Shown here piece by piece: positions 46,414-55,566 of a DNA stretch of 64,000 nucleotides. The notes under the pieces are model-generated. The model saw only the letters and a list, made by a program, of their open reading frames with translations, was not told the origin of the DNA and searched no databases. The stretch comes from JACVRW01 sp963837445 (GTDB lineage Bacteria; Actinomycetota; Thermoleophilia; Solirubrobacterales; Thermoleophilaceae): positions 124,001 through 188,000 of the forward strand of contig CAWINK010000021.1 in NCBI GenBank assembly GCA_963837445.1, read 5' to 3'. The stretch's first letter is position 1, and each line of letters begins with the position of its first letter. Position numbers and translations under genes: made by a program.

Positions 46414-46839
46414 ATGCGAGTCATGGTTCTGGTCAAGGGCGACGACACCACCGAGGCGGGAACGCCTCCCGACACCGAGATGCTCACGGAGATGGGCAAG
46501 TACAACGAGGAGCTCGTGAAGGCGGGCATCATGCTCGACGGCGAGGGGCTCCACCCGAGCTCGAAGGGCGTCCGGATCCAGTTCTCCGGTGACCAGCGGA
46601 ACGTGATCGACGGTCCGTTCACCGAGACCAAGGAGCTGCTCGCCGGCTACTGGGTCTGGCAGGTCCGCGACATGGACGAGGCGATCGAGTGGGCAAAGCG
46701 CTGCCCGAACCCGACCGGCGAGGAGAGCGTGCTGGAGCTGCGGCCGGTGTTCGAGCTCGATGACTTCGGCGACAGCGTCACGCCGGAGATCCGCGAGCGG
46801 GACGCGCGCCTGCGCAGCGAGCTCGAGGAGCAGTCGTAG
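46414..46839 (+). CDS. YCII/DGPF-domain protein, partner of ECF42 sigma factor
   Basis: This 141-residue soluble protein has the YCII ferredoxin-like fold with the DGPF motif in NVIDGPFTETKELLAGYW and VLELRPVFE near the end. Such proteins are genetically tied to ECF42 sigma factors, although their role (sensor, enzyme or adaptor) is unsettled. A good ribosome binding site (AAGGAG) precedes the ATG, and a matching sigma-type promoter lies 36 bases upstream. The sigma gene follows directly. Confidence 0.92.
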   Translation: MRVMVLVKGDDTTEAGTPPDTEMLTEMGKYNEELVKAGIMLDGEGLHPSSKGVRIQFSGDQRNVIDGPFTETKELLAGYWVWQVRDMDEAIEWAKRCPNPTGEESVLELRPVFELDDFGDSVTPEIRERDARLRSELEEQS

Positions 46840-46919
46840 CGGCGCGCCGCGATCCCGAGCGGGCCGTCGAGGCGGTCTGGCGGATCGAGTCGGCAAAGCT
46901 GATCGCGGCGCTGACTCGG

Positions 46920-48098
46920 ATGGTGCGCGACGTCGGGCTGGCGGAGGAGCTGGCCCAGGACGCCCTCGTGGCGGCGCTAGAGCAGTGGCCCGAGTCGGGC
47001 GTGCCGGACAACCCGGCCGCCTGGCTCATGGCCACCGCAAAGCACCGCGCGATCGACACGTTGAGACGCAGCGCGACTCTGGAGCGCAAGGAGCAGGAGC
47101 TGGCGCGCGACCTGATGTTGGAGCTGGGTCGCAGCAGCCCGGACCTGGACGCTGCGATCGACGACTACGTGGGCGACGACCTGCTTCGCCTGATGTTCCT
47201 GACCTGCCATCCGGTGCTCTCGAAGGAGGCGCGCGCCGCGCTCACGCTGCGCCTGCTCGGCGGGCTGACGACCGACGAGATCGCGCGCGCCTTCTTGGTG
47301 GCGGAGCCGACCGTCGCCCAGCGCATCGTTCGCGCCAAGCGGACCCTGGCCGCCGCGCAGGTCCCGTTCGAGCTTCCGCCGCGCGACGAGCTCGACTCAC
47401 GGCTGGGGTCGGTGCTCGAGGTCATCTACCTGATCTTCAACGAGGGCTACGCGGCCACTGCGGGCGACGACTGGATGCGGCCGGCGCTGCTTGAGGAGGC
47501 CATGCGACTCGGACGCATCCTGGCCGGCCTGGCGCCTGACGAGCCGGAGGTGCACGGGCTGGTCGCGCTGATGGAGATCCAGGCGTCACGGGCGGGCGCG
47601 CGGCTGGGCCCGGGCGGCGAACCCGTGCTGCTGCTCGACCAGGACAGGGCGCGCTGGGACCAGCTCCTGATCCGGCGCGGCCTCGCGGCGCTCGAGCGCG
47701 CCGAGGATCTGAGCAGGGCGCTCGGCCCGTACACGCTTCAGGCGGCGATTACGGCCTGCCACGCGCGAGCGCGCACGAACGAGGACACCGACTGGGAGCG
47801 GATCGTGGCCCTGTATGACGCGCTCGCGGAGCTGACCCAGTCGCCGGTTGTGGAGCTGAACCGCGCCGTTGCGATCGCCATGGCATCCGGCCCCGAGGCC
47901 GGCCTGGAGATCGCCGACGAGCTGGTGGCGCGCGGCGCCCTCGACGGCTACCACCTGCTGCCGGCCGTCCGCGGCGACCTGCTCGAGAAGCTGGGCCGCC
48001 ACGCGGAGGCACGCACCGAGTTCGAGCTCGCCGCGTCGATGACCCGAAACAGCCGTGAGCGCGGCATCCTGCTGGACCGCGCCGCGTCGTTGACATAG
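46920..48098 (+). CDS. ECF42-type RNA polymerase sigma factor with C-terminal extension
   Basis: This protein (392 residues as annotated) directs RNA polymerase to stress promoters. Sigma region 2 shows LAEELAQDALVAALEQWPES and NPAAWLMATAKHRAIDTLRR; region 4 is LRLLGGLTTDEIARAFLVAE. About 200 extra residues follow, a helical TPR-like domain required in this group instead of an anti-sigma factor. Coding similarity extends upstream in frame to about 46845 (RAVEAVWRIESAKLIAAL), but no ATG, GTG or TTG is available there; the frame reads GTA at the YCII stop. The ATG at 46920 is therefore the first standard start but would clip region 2. Confidence 0.87.
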   Translation: MVRDVGLAEELAQDALVAALEQWPESGVPDNPAAWLMATAKHRAIDTLRRSATLERKEQELARDLMLELGRSSPDLDAAIDDYVGDDLLRLMFLTCHPVLSKEARAALTLRLLGGLTTDEIARAFLVAEPTVAQRIVRAKRTLAAAQVPFELPPRDELDSRLGSVLEVIYLIFNEGYAATAGDDWMRPALLEEAMRLGRILAGLAPDEPEVHGLVALMEIQASRAGARLGPGGEPVLLLDQDRARWDQLLIRRGLAALERAEDLSRALGPYTLQAAITACHARARTNEDTDWERIVALYDALAELTQSPVVELNRAVAIAMASGPEAGLEIADELVARGALDGYHLLPAVRGDLLEKLGRHAEARTEFELAASMTRNSRERGILLDRAASLT

Positions 48099-48128
48099 GT
48101 CGCCACGCGATGTATCGTGGCTCGCAGT

Positions 48129-48461
48129 ATGGAGCTGCGACCCGCCAGCTACTTCGTCCTCGCCTCCCTGCTCGACGGTCCGCTTCACGGTTACGCGATC
48201 TCCGCGCGTGCGTCGGAACTCTCCAACCGCGAGGTGCGTCTCACGGCGGGCACGCTCTACGGCGCGCTCGACCGCATGGCGGCGCGCGGCCTCGTGGAGA
48301 TCGACGGCGAGGAAACCGTGGAGGGGCGGCTGCGGCGCTACTACCGGCTCACCGACGGCGGGCGCGACGCTGTGGTGCAGGAGGCCGACCGGCTGGCCGC
48401 GGCCGCACGGGTCGTCCAGGCGCGCCGCCCGCGGCCGCGTGAAGCGAAGGGGCTCGCATGA
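48129..48461 (+). CDS. PadR-family transcriptional regulator
   Basis: This regulator of about 110 residues has the PadR winged helix: LRPASYFVLASLLDGPLHGY, then VRLTAGTLYGALDRMAARGL and LRRYYRLTDGGRDAV. PadR proteins usually repress a neighbouring transporter or membrane protein gene and respond to small molecules. I prefer ATG 48129; GTG 48117 would add four residues. Its stop overlaps the ATG of the next gene, a membrane protein, which is the usual PadR arrangement. An AT-rich half palindrome (CGATGTATCG) just upstream could be the operator. Confidence 0.88.
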   Translation: MELRPASYFVLASLLDGPLHGYAISARASELSNREVRLTAGTLYGALDRMAARGLVEIDGEETVEGRLRRYYRLTDGGRDAVVQEADRLAAAARVVQARRPRPREAKGLA

Positions 48462-49490
48462 GCGGCCGCGCACGCCGTCGCGTGAGCGACACGCTCACCG
48501 GTCTGGCCACGCTCACATTCCCGAGGGCGCGCCGGGGCGATGCTCGCGTGGTGCGCGACTGCGCCCGCGAGGCGGTGGACGCCGCCGGCCTGCGCGCGCT
48601 GCCGCGCGAGTCGCTGTCGCTCGCCAACGCGGGCATGCGCACGCGCATCGGCCTGGCCGCTACCGAGCTCTGGCATGCGCCCTGGCGCGACGCGCTCGCC
48701 GTGCTGGTGCTCCCGCTCGCCGCGGCGATCCTGCTGGTCTGGACCTTCGGCTTCATCCCGCGCTACGACCACTGGCCACTCGGCGAGGGCTGGGTGCTAC
48801 TGCTCGGCGGCTCGCTCATCGCCGTGATCGGCGCGGCGCTCGAGCGGCGCTGGGTCACCGCCGCGGGCGCGATCGCGGTCTTCGTGGCGGCGGCATCGCC
48901 GTACCTGGGCTACGGGACCGACGTGCCGGGAAGCAGCCTGGCACGCCCACCTTCTTCTGGGGCTACCACGTCGACTTCGGCGCCGCTTCGCTGCTGCCGA
49001 CACTGCTCCTGTTGGCGGCCGCGCTCCGCCTGCCGCGCCGACCTGGCCGACCGCTGAAAGCCGTCCTCGCACGCCTGGTGGTCGGGCTCGCTCCGGCGAT
49101 CGCCGCGGCCATCTACCTGCTCCCCGCGCCTTCGGGCGAGCCGATCTACATGAGACCTCTCGGGCCCCGACCCGACCCGCCCATGCGCGTGCTCGGTCCG
49201 CCAACCCGATGCCGTGGGTCTTGCCGTCGCGGACGCTCGTCGCCGTATCTCGGGATCGCCCTGGCCGTTGCCATCGTCGTGACCTGGAGAAAGGCCCGCA
49301 CCCATCCCGCCCCTGCCCTGGCCAGCGGGCTCGTGCTGCTGAGCGTGGCGTATCCGCTGGTCTGGGTCCTGATCCGCACCGACCCGGTCCCGACGCCTTG
49401 GTGGCTCTACAACGGCGCCTATCCGCTGCTGCTCGCCGCCGTGCCGGCGCTGCTCGCCCTGTATCTCCTGCGCCGAGGCGCACGGGCTAG
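48458..49490 (+). pseudogene. Frameshifted multi-spanning membrane protein gene
   Basis: The first frame (48458 to about 48945) encodes a basic N-terminal region and hydrophobic helices (LAVLVLPLAAAILLVWTFGF, VLLLGGSLIAVIGAALERRW). Near 48945 the frame must shift to continue with PTFFWGYHVDFGAASLLPTL. Two further shifts near 49200 and 49250 would turn a basic nonsense stretch into NPMPWVLPSRTLVAV before returning to GIALAVAIVVTWR and LASGLVLLSVAYPLVWVLIR. The gene was a membrane protein controlled with PadR; three or more indels mean decay or poor sequence. The 3' end is uncertain. Confidence 0.6.
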
Positions 49491-50268
49491 CGCGGCAGGG
49501 TCGACGACGCTCCCGTCGGCGAGCCGCGCCTCGATCCGCACGCCCTCCGGCAGCAGCGGCGCCCGCGGACTCGGGCATCTGGTTCATCACGACGTAGAAG
49601 AAGCGGATCGGCGCGCTGCCAGCGCCCCTGGGTCGCCACGGCTTGGACAGCGCAACAACAGCGTCGTCGCCTGCGCCGGTGAGCGGCGAGGCTCACCACC
49701 TCGGCGCGCGCGAAACCGTGATGGATCACGGCTTTGCCGCCCCCGCCGCCGGAGAGCCGCCCGGGCCTCGGCGCGAGCGCCCGGCGAGGGTGGGCGCGCC
49801 GACACAGCCGATGCCGCCGTTTGGTTCGCACTGGACCGTGGCTCCACCGAGTGCCGAGCAGACCGACCCGTCCGGCCGACGCGGAAGCCCACGGCGGTGA
49901 AGCGATGCCCGCGGAACTGGAACCGCAGCGGCTCGCTCGACGCTCCCCCGCTGCGGCTGGAACCGGCGGCACAGGTGCGCCCGGTCGGCACGTCTCTGAA
50001 GGGTGCGTCGGCCGGTCGAGCATGCGGTCTATCGCGGGCACGCCGGTGCTCCCGCTCAGGCTCGCCCCGCTCAGCGCCAGAGCGCCGCCTGCTAGCCCGA
50101 GCAGACCCACCAGGACCGCGGCCAGAGCAGGGCCGCAACGCAGCAGTCCGCGCGGGGCGGACCCGGCCGCCGGGCGCGGCGCAGCACGTCGGCCAAGTCG
50201 CCGGGCTCGGTCGGCGGCGCGACACGCGCGAAGCGGTCGGCTCAGCAACTGGTCTGATCGGTGCTCAT
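49487..50268 (-). pseudogene. Degenerate membrane-anchored protein gene downstream of sigma factor
   Basis: The ATG at 50268 overlaps the sigma gene stop, the usual place for an anti-sigma gene. Its frame stops after 8 codons (MSTDQTSC). Pieces in other frames suggest a single-pass protein: a basic segment, a helix AAVLVGLLGLAGGALALSG, then STGVPAIDRMLDRPTHPS, EPLRFQFRGHRFTAVGFRVG and VIHHGFARAEVVSL. At least four frame changes are needed to join these. Anti-sigma function is inferred from position only. Confidence 0.5.
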
Positions 50269-50751
50269 CGGTGAACTCCCTCCGGGTCGAGCGCTTCGAG
50301 CAGAACGGCGCGCGCCTGCGCCAGCGCGGCCGCCACGGTTCCCTCGCTGACACCACACGACTCCGCGATCTGGGCGTAGCTCAGATCGGCGTAGTAGCGC
50401 AGGAAGACCATCAGGCGCTGTCGCGGCGCGAGCGCGCGGACCGCCGCCGCCAGCTCGGGGTCGCCGGCGGGATCCTGAAGCTGCGGATCGAGCTTGTCCG
50501 GCACCCCGTTCCAGTGCGAGCCGCTGGGCAGCGCGCCGTCCGTCGAGCGCGCAGCTGAGCGAGATGCGCCATATCCACGCCTCGAGCGAACCGCCCCTGA
50601 ACTGGGATCGCTTTGCCAGGGCGATGGCGAAGCCCTCCTGCACCGCATCGCGGGCGGAGTCGTAGCTGCCGGTGACCGTCGCGAGGGCATTGCGGAACCC
50701 CTGTTGACGAGCCCGGTAGACCGCCTCGATCGCCTGCGGGTCGGCACGCAC
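50265..50751 (-). pseudogene. ECF sigma factor with frameshift
   Basis: From the GTG at 50751 the first frame encodes sigma region 2 (RADPQAIEAVYRARQQGFRN, SARDAVQEGFAIALAKRSQF, GGSLEAWIWRISLSCALDGR). Near 50520 the coding pattern moves to another frame, which encodes region 4 (LAPRQRLMVFLRYYADLSYA then QIAESCGVSEGTVAAALAQA) and stops at 50265. The total is 3n+1 bases, so one extra base explains it. As written it cannot make a full sigma factor. The downstream gene is also broken, so the unit is dead or the sequence is faulty here. Confidence 0.72.
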
Positions 50752-50821
50752 TACCCCAGAGACGATCGAGGGCGGCGATTCCTTTAGCCCGTGAGGCGGC
50801 ACCACAGTAGATTCTCGCCCT

Positions 50822-52322
50822 GTGGACGAAACACCTGAGCACCTCGACGTCCTCATCGTCGGCGCCGGTCTGTCGGGCATCGGCGCGGGCTGTCACCTGC
50901 GTACGAGCTGCCCTGACAAGACATTCGCGATCCTCGAGTCCCGTGACGCCATCGGCGGGACCTGGGACCTGTTCCGCTACCCCGGCATCCGCTCCGACTC
51001 GGACATGTTCACGCTCGGGTACCCGTTCCGGCCCTGGCCCGAGGCCGAGGCGATCGCGGACGGTCCGTCGATCCGCAGCTACGTCCGCGACACCGCCCAG
51101 CGAGTACGGGCTCGAGGACACGATCCGCTTCAACCAGCGCGTGGTCGCCGCCGAGTGGTCCACGGAGGACGCGCGCTGGACGGTGGAAGTGGAGCGAACC
51201 GACACGGAGGAGCGGGTGCAGCTCACCTGCGGCTTCCTCTTCATGTGCACCGGCTACTACCGCTACGACGAGGGGTACACGCCGCACTTCGAGGGCACCG
51301 AGCGCTTCCGAGGCGAGATCGTGCACCCGCAGCACTGGCCCGAGGAGCTCGACTACGCCGGCAAGCGCGTGGCGGTGATCGGCAGCGGCGCCACGGCGGT
51401 CACGCTGGTGCCCGCCATGGCCGAGAAGGCCGCGCACGTGACGATGGTGCAGCGCTCACCGAGCTACGTGGTCTCCCTGCCCGGAACCGACCCGATCGCA
51501 ACCCTGCTCCGCCGCGTGCTGCCGCGGAAGGCCGCGTTCGAGATCGTGCGCTGGAAGAACGTCCTCCTCCCCACCGCGTTCTTCCTGGCCTGCCGCCGCT
51601 GGCCGAAGGCGATGAAGGGGCTGATCCGGAAGGGCGTCGTGAAGCGGCTCCCGGACGGCTACGACGTGGACACCCACTTCGCGCCGCGCTACCAGCCGTG
51701 GGACCAGCGGCTCTGCCTCGTGCCGGACGGCGACCTGTTCGAGACGATCAGCGCGGGCCGCGCCTCGGTCGTCACCGACCGGATCGAGACGTTCACGGAG
51801 AACGGGCTCCAGCTCGAGTCGGGCACCGAGCTGGAGGCCGACATGATCGTGACCGCCACGGGCCTCAACATGCTGATGCTCGGCGGGATGAGGATCGCCG
51901 TGGACGGACGCGACATCAAGCTGAACGAGACCGTCGGCTACAAGGGCATGATGCTGAGCGGCGTGCCGAATCTCGCGGTGGCCCTGGGCTACACGAACGC
52001 CTCCTGGACGCTCAAGTGCGACCTCGTGACGCAGTACGTGTGCCGGCTCCTGAACCACATGGACGCGCACGGACTCCGGCAGGCCACCCCGCGTGCGCCG
52101 GACTCGTCGGTCGCCACAGAGCCCTTCCTCGACCTGGCCTCCGGCTATGTCCTGCGCTCGATCCACACCCTGCCGAAGCAGGGCAGCCGCGCCCCCTGGC
52201 GGCTCTACCAGAACTACATGCGCGACGTGCTGATGATGCGCCGCGGCTCGCTCGAGGACGAGGGCATCGAGTTCTCGAACCCCAGAGCCCCGGCGCAGCC
52301 GGCCGAGCCGCTAGCGGCCTGA
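50822..52322 (+). pseudogene. Flavin-containing (Baeyer-Villiger-type) monooxygenase, frameshifted
   Basis: The GTG at 50822 starts a normal FAD-binding N-terminus (VLIVGAGLSGIGAGCHLRTS) with RDAIGGTWDLFRYPGIRSDS. Near 51108 the frame shifts by one base; the second frame continues EYGLEDTIRFNQRVVAAEWS and carries the NADPH-binding VAVIGSGATAVTLVPAMA and ATGLNMLMLGG. Removing one base in CCGCCCAGCGAG would give one 499-residue protein of normal length. It would oxygenate ketones or amines with NADPH. Its 3' end overlaps the convergent flavoprotein gene by 12 bases. Confidence 0.8.
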
Positions 52323-53471
52323 GCCGCCGAGCGCCCGGGCAATCGCGCGGGCGATCCGCCGCCCGTCGATGCGCATGAAGCGGAGCTGGCCGGCGGCGCT
52401 CACGTAGTAGCCGTTGAAGTAGAGGCCCGGCGCGCTCGGGTGGTCGCGGGCGCGGAGCGCGGTTCCATCGAGCGCGGGCGCCCCGAGCTCGTCCAGTACG
52501 CCCAGGTGGCCGACGAGCCCTGGCAGGTTCCTGTTGTAGCCGGTGGCGGCGATCACAACCTGCGGCCGCAGGCGGCTTCCGTCCGCGAGCACGACCTCAG
52601 CGCCGTCGAAGCTCTCGACGGCGGCCACGAGCTTCAGCCTGCCGTCCTTGAGCGCTTCCACGAATCCGGCGTCGATGAGCACCGAGACGTGCCGCGTGAG
52701 GGTGGCGGTCTGGACTCCGAGCGGTGCGCGCGGGATGCCGTGCTTCGCGAGGTTCCCGTAGATCAGCCTCTGGGTGAGGAATCCGACGTGGTCGAGCAGG
52801 GCGTTTGGGAGCGGGTCGAGCAGCACCGTCGTGTAGTTGAGCGGGAATCCCGGCGGCCACTCGCGCGGGAAGACGCTCGGCGGCGTTCGCATCGAGGTCC
52901 AGACCCGGCACCCACCGGCCGTCGCCAGCTCGTAGGCGATCTCCGAGCCCGTGTTCCTCGCCGAGACCACGAGCACGTCCTTGCCCCTGAAGGGCTCGGG
53001 GTTCCTGTAGGCGGCGGAGTGGATCAGCTCGCCCGTAAAGCCCTCCAGCCCGGGCCAGTCGGGGAGCATCGGCTCGGCGTCGTGGCCGGTCGCGAGCACC
53101 GCGAACTGCGTGGCGATCTCCCCGCTCGAGGTATCCAGCAGCCAGTTGGCGCCGTCCACCCGCTCCACGCGGCGGAGCTCCGTCTCGAACTGGATACGGA
53201 GCTCGTGCCGGCGCGCGTACTCCTCGAGGTACTCGACCACATCGTCGCGCACCGGCCAGCGCCCGTAGCGGCGCGGCATCCGGTATCCGGCCAGCGTCGA
53301 GGTGATCCGGGGGGTGTTGAGGCGGAGGCTGTCGTAGCGCGAGCGCCAGCTCGACGCGACCCGGCCGCTGCGCTCGAGCACAAGCGGGTCGAGACCCCGC
53401 CGCTTGAGCATCGCCGCGACCCCAAGCCCTGCCGCGCCTGCGCCGGCAACAACGACCTGCTCCCGCGTCAC
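52311..53471 (-). CDS. FAD-dependent NAD(P)-binding oxidoreductase (YUC/CzcO-like)
   Basis: This 386-residue flavoprotein has an FAD motif VVVAGAGAAGLGVAAMLKRR, the downstream segment SWRSRYDSLRLNTPRITSTL and a second dinucleotide site DVLVVSARNTGSEIAYELAT. The second site reads SARNTGSE instead of the usual GxGxSG. The ATG-type sequence CATGYN appears as IAATGYNRNLPGL. These are features of CzcO/YUC-type monooxygenases. I chose GTG 53471 because it overlaps the stop of the next flavoprotein gene (GTGA). Confidence 0.87.
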   Translation of the reverse strand: MTREQVVVAGAGAAGLGVAAMLKRRGLDPLVLERSGRVASSWRSRYDSLRLNTPRITSTLAGYRMPRRYGRWPVRDDVVEYLEEYARRHELRIQFETELRRVERVDGANWLLDTSSGEIATQFAVLATGHDAEPMLPDWPGLEGFTGELIHSAAYRNPEPFRGKDVLVVSARNTGSEIAYELATAGGCRVWTSMRTPPSVFPREWPPGFPLNYTTVLLDPLPNALLDHVGFLTQRLIYGNLAKHGIPRAPLGVQTATLTRHVSVLIDAGFVEALKDGRLKLVAAVESFDGAEVVLADGSRLRPQVVIAATGYNRNLPGLVGHLGVLDELGAPALDGTALRARDHPSAPGLYFNGYYVSAAGQLRFMRIDGRRIARAIARALGGSGR

Positions 53472-54691
53472 AGGTTCACCGTAGCCGCGGACCGCAGTAC
53501 CTGCGCCGTGAGCCGCGGGTCGAGCATTCGAAGTGGGGAGCGACGCCGGGAGGTGACCTCCTCGACCGCTTTCGCGACGGCCGGATCGACGGCAGCGGCG
53601 CGGAAGGTCATGCGCTCGACCGCCAGCAGCCTGCGGCCGGACGAGAAGTCGGCGATCAGCCAGTGGTGGAGCCCCAGGCGGCGCCCGAACGCACTGCGGT
53701 AGCGGTCGAGCGCGGCGTCGAGGTCGCCCCGCTCGAGCAGCGCGGTGCGGGTGTGATCCACGAGCCACTCGGCGCTCTGGAACGCCCAGCCGCATCCAAC
53801 GCCGAAGACCGGGTCGGTGGCGAGCGCGGCATCCCCCACGAAGGCGACGCCGGGCCGCGCGGCTGGGCGCATCACATTCGGCACCTCGAGCTTGCCGATC
53901 AGCTTCGACGCGGGTTCGGCGTCCGCAAGGACAGGACCGTCGGCCAGGCCGTCGATCATGCGCCGATAGGCCGCGTCGGGGTCGGCGCGAAACTCGGCGA
54001 GCCGCGAGCGGTGCGGAGCGGCCACGACGACGGTGAGGTCATCCTCGTTCGGGAAGGCGGCGGCGCCGTCGGGGTCGAGGAGCCACAGCCGCGCCTTGTC
54101 CGTCCGGGGCCGAAGGCCGCGCCAGTACGCGAAGTAGAAGAAGCGGTTGTGAGGGCGCACCCGGCCGGGCACGCGCGCCAGACGCGCGACCGTGGAGTTG
54201 CGTCCATCCGCGCCCACAACGAGCCTGGCGCGGATCGGCTCGACCTGGCGCGACGGGGTCTCGACCTCGACGCCGGCGGGGCGACCGTTCTCGCCGAGCA
54301 GCCGAACGACGGTGCGTCCGGGCAGCAGCTCGACGCCCGGCGTGTCCTCCGCCAGCTCGCGCAGCACCGGATCGAGCGTCTGGCGCGTTACGCCGTAGCC
54401 GTACGGAGCGTCGGTCGGGAAGCGGATCCAGCCGCCGTAGGGCGTCCACGCCTCCGCGTGGGTGCGCACAGCACCGCGATCCTCGAGCAGGGGCGCCAGC
54501 CCTAGGCGCTCGATCGTCGGCACGGCACTGGACAGGATCTGGTGGGTGCACACCACCTTGTGGGCGCGCGGATCGGGGCGCCGCTCGACCAGCGCCACCC
54601 GCGCTCCAGCCAGCGCGAACAGGCGCGCCGCGGTGCACCCCGCGATGCTCGCGCCGGCGACCACCACATCGAAGCGGTCCGTAGCGGCCAT
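53468..54691 (-). CDS. FAD-dependent monooxygenase/geranylgeranyl reductase-like flavoprotein
   Basis: This 407-residue protein belongs to the PHBH-type flavoprotein group: an N-terminal FAD motif (VVVAGASIAGCTAARLFALA), the RARLVVGADGRNSTVARLAR segment (DG motif) and the second FAD contact VAFVGDAALATDPVFGVGCG (GD motif). Members hydroxylate aromatics or saturate isoprenoids. It overlaps the following flavoprotein gene by 4 bases, so both flavoenzymes may act in one pathway. It is divergent from the ArsR-ArsC fusion, whose operator lies about 50 bases upstream. Confidence 0.85.
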   Translation of the reverse strand: MAATDRFDVVVAGASIAGCTAARLFALAGARVALVERRPDPRAHKVVCTHQILSSAVPTIERLGLAPLLEDRGAVRTHAEAWTPYGGWIRFPTDAPYGYGVTRQTLDPVLRELAEDTPGVELLPGRTVVRLLGENGRPAGVEVETPSRQVEPIRARLVVGADGRNSTVARLARVPGRVRPHNRFFYFAYWRGLRPRTDKARLWLLDPDGAAAFPNEDDLTVVVAAPHRSRLAEFRADPDAAYRRMIDGLADGPVLADAEPASKLIGKLEVPNVMRPAARPGVAFVGDAALATDPVFGVGCGWAFQSAEWLVDHTRTALLERGDLDAALDRYRSAFGRRLGLHHWLIADFSSGRRLLAVERMTFRAAAVDPAVAKAVEEVTSRRRSPLRMLDPRLTAQVLRSAATVNL

Positions 54692-54738
54692 TCGAGACTT
54701 GGACTATGCCGACCAGGACGCTTACCTGTCGCAGTACG

Positions 54739-54771
54739 CATCAAATCAACTTGATGTATTATCCCGGCGCG
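54739..54771 (+). promoter_or_regulatory. ArsR-type operator and leaderless promoter
   Basis: CATCAA (54739-54744) and TTGATG (54751-54756) form a perfect inverted repeat with a 6-base spacer, the ArsR-family operator pattern. TATTAT (54757-54762) follows as a probable -10 box, which would put the transcription start at or near the GTG at 54772. ArsR bound here would cover the promoter. No clear -35 box is seen. Confidence 0.65.
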
Positions 54772-55566
54772 GTGATCGCCACCGCCCGAGCCGACACCCC
54801 CTCACCTCCGCGGTTTCTGCGGCTCGCCGGCCACCCGCTGCGCTGGCGGCTGCTGAGCGAACTGGCGCGCAGCGACCGGCGCGTCGGCGAGCTGTGTGAG
54901 CTGGCCGGGCAGCGCCAGAGCCTGGTCTCCTACCACCTGCGCCAGCTGCGTGACGGAGGCGTGGTCTCGGCGCGCCGCAGCCTCGCCGACGGCCGTGACA
55001 CCTACTACGTGCTCGAGCTGGCGCGCTGCGGTGAGCTGCTCGTCGGCGCCGGCGCCTCGCTGCACCCGGGCCTGGCGCCGGCTGCCCGCTCACACCCCGG
55101 CCGGGGCCGCGGCTTGGCACGAGTGCGCGTGCTCTTTCTCTGCACGGGGAACAGCGCGCGCTCCCAGATGGCCGAGGCGCTGGCCGAACGGCTGTCCGCC
55201 GGCGTTGTGCGCGCGGCCAGCGCAGGCAGCCATCCCAAGCCGCTGCATAGGGGCGCGGTGCGAGTGATGCGCGAGCGCGGGATCGATCTCGCGGGCCGCC
55301 GCTCCAAGCACCTCAGCGAGTTCACCGACCGGCGCTTTGACTACGTGATCAGCCTCTGCGACCGCGTGCGCGAGATCTGTCCCGAGTTCCCCGGCGCACA
55401 GGCGATCCACTGGAGCGTCCGCGACCCGGCGCGCGACCCGGGAACCGACGACGAGACCCTGCCGGCCTTCGAGCGCACGGCCGCTGAGCTTGAGACCCGC
55501 ATCGGCTTCTTGCTCGAGGCGATCAAACACGACACCGACGCCCAGGAGGTCATCGAGCATGCCTGA
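54772..55566 (+). CDS. ArsR repressor fused to arsenate reductase/low-molecular-weight phosphatase
   Basis: This 264-residue fusion has an N-terminal ArsR winged helix (LAGHPLRWRLLSELARSDRR, QSLVSYHLRQLRDGGVVSAR) and a C-terminal LMW phosphatase/ArsC domain. The P-loop is CTGNSARSQ (Cys124), and Cys196 and Cys203 (LCDRVREICPEF) match the redox pair of thioredoxin-linked ArsC. The protein could sense arsenic and reduce arsenate. I prefer GTG 54772, since ATG 54754 lies inside the operator. The VOC gene overlaps its 3' end by 8 bases. No dedicated arsenite pump is adjacent, although an ArsB/NhaD-like gene occurs at 5.5 kb. Confidence 0.88.
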   Translation: MIATARADTPSPPRFLRLAGHPLRWRLLSELARSDRRVGELCELAGQRQSLVSYHLRQLRDGGVVSARRSLADGRDTYYVLELARCGELLVGAGASLHPGLAPAARSHPGRGRGLARVRVLFLCTGNSARSQMAEALAERLSAGVVRAASAGSHPKPLHRGAVRVMRERGIDLAGRRSKHLSEFTDRRFDYVISLCDRVREICPEFPGAQAIHWSVRDPARDPGTDDETLPAFERTAAELETRIGFLLEAIKHDTDAQEVIEHA

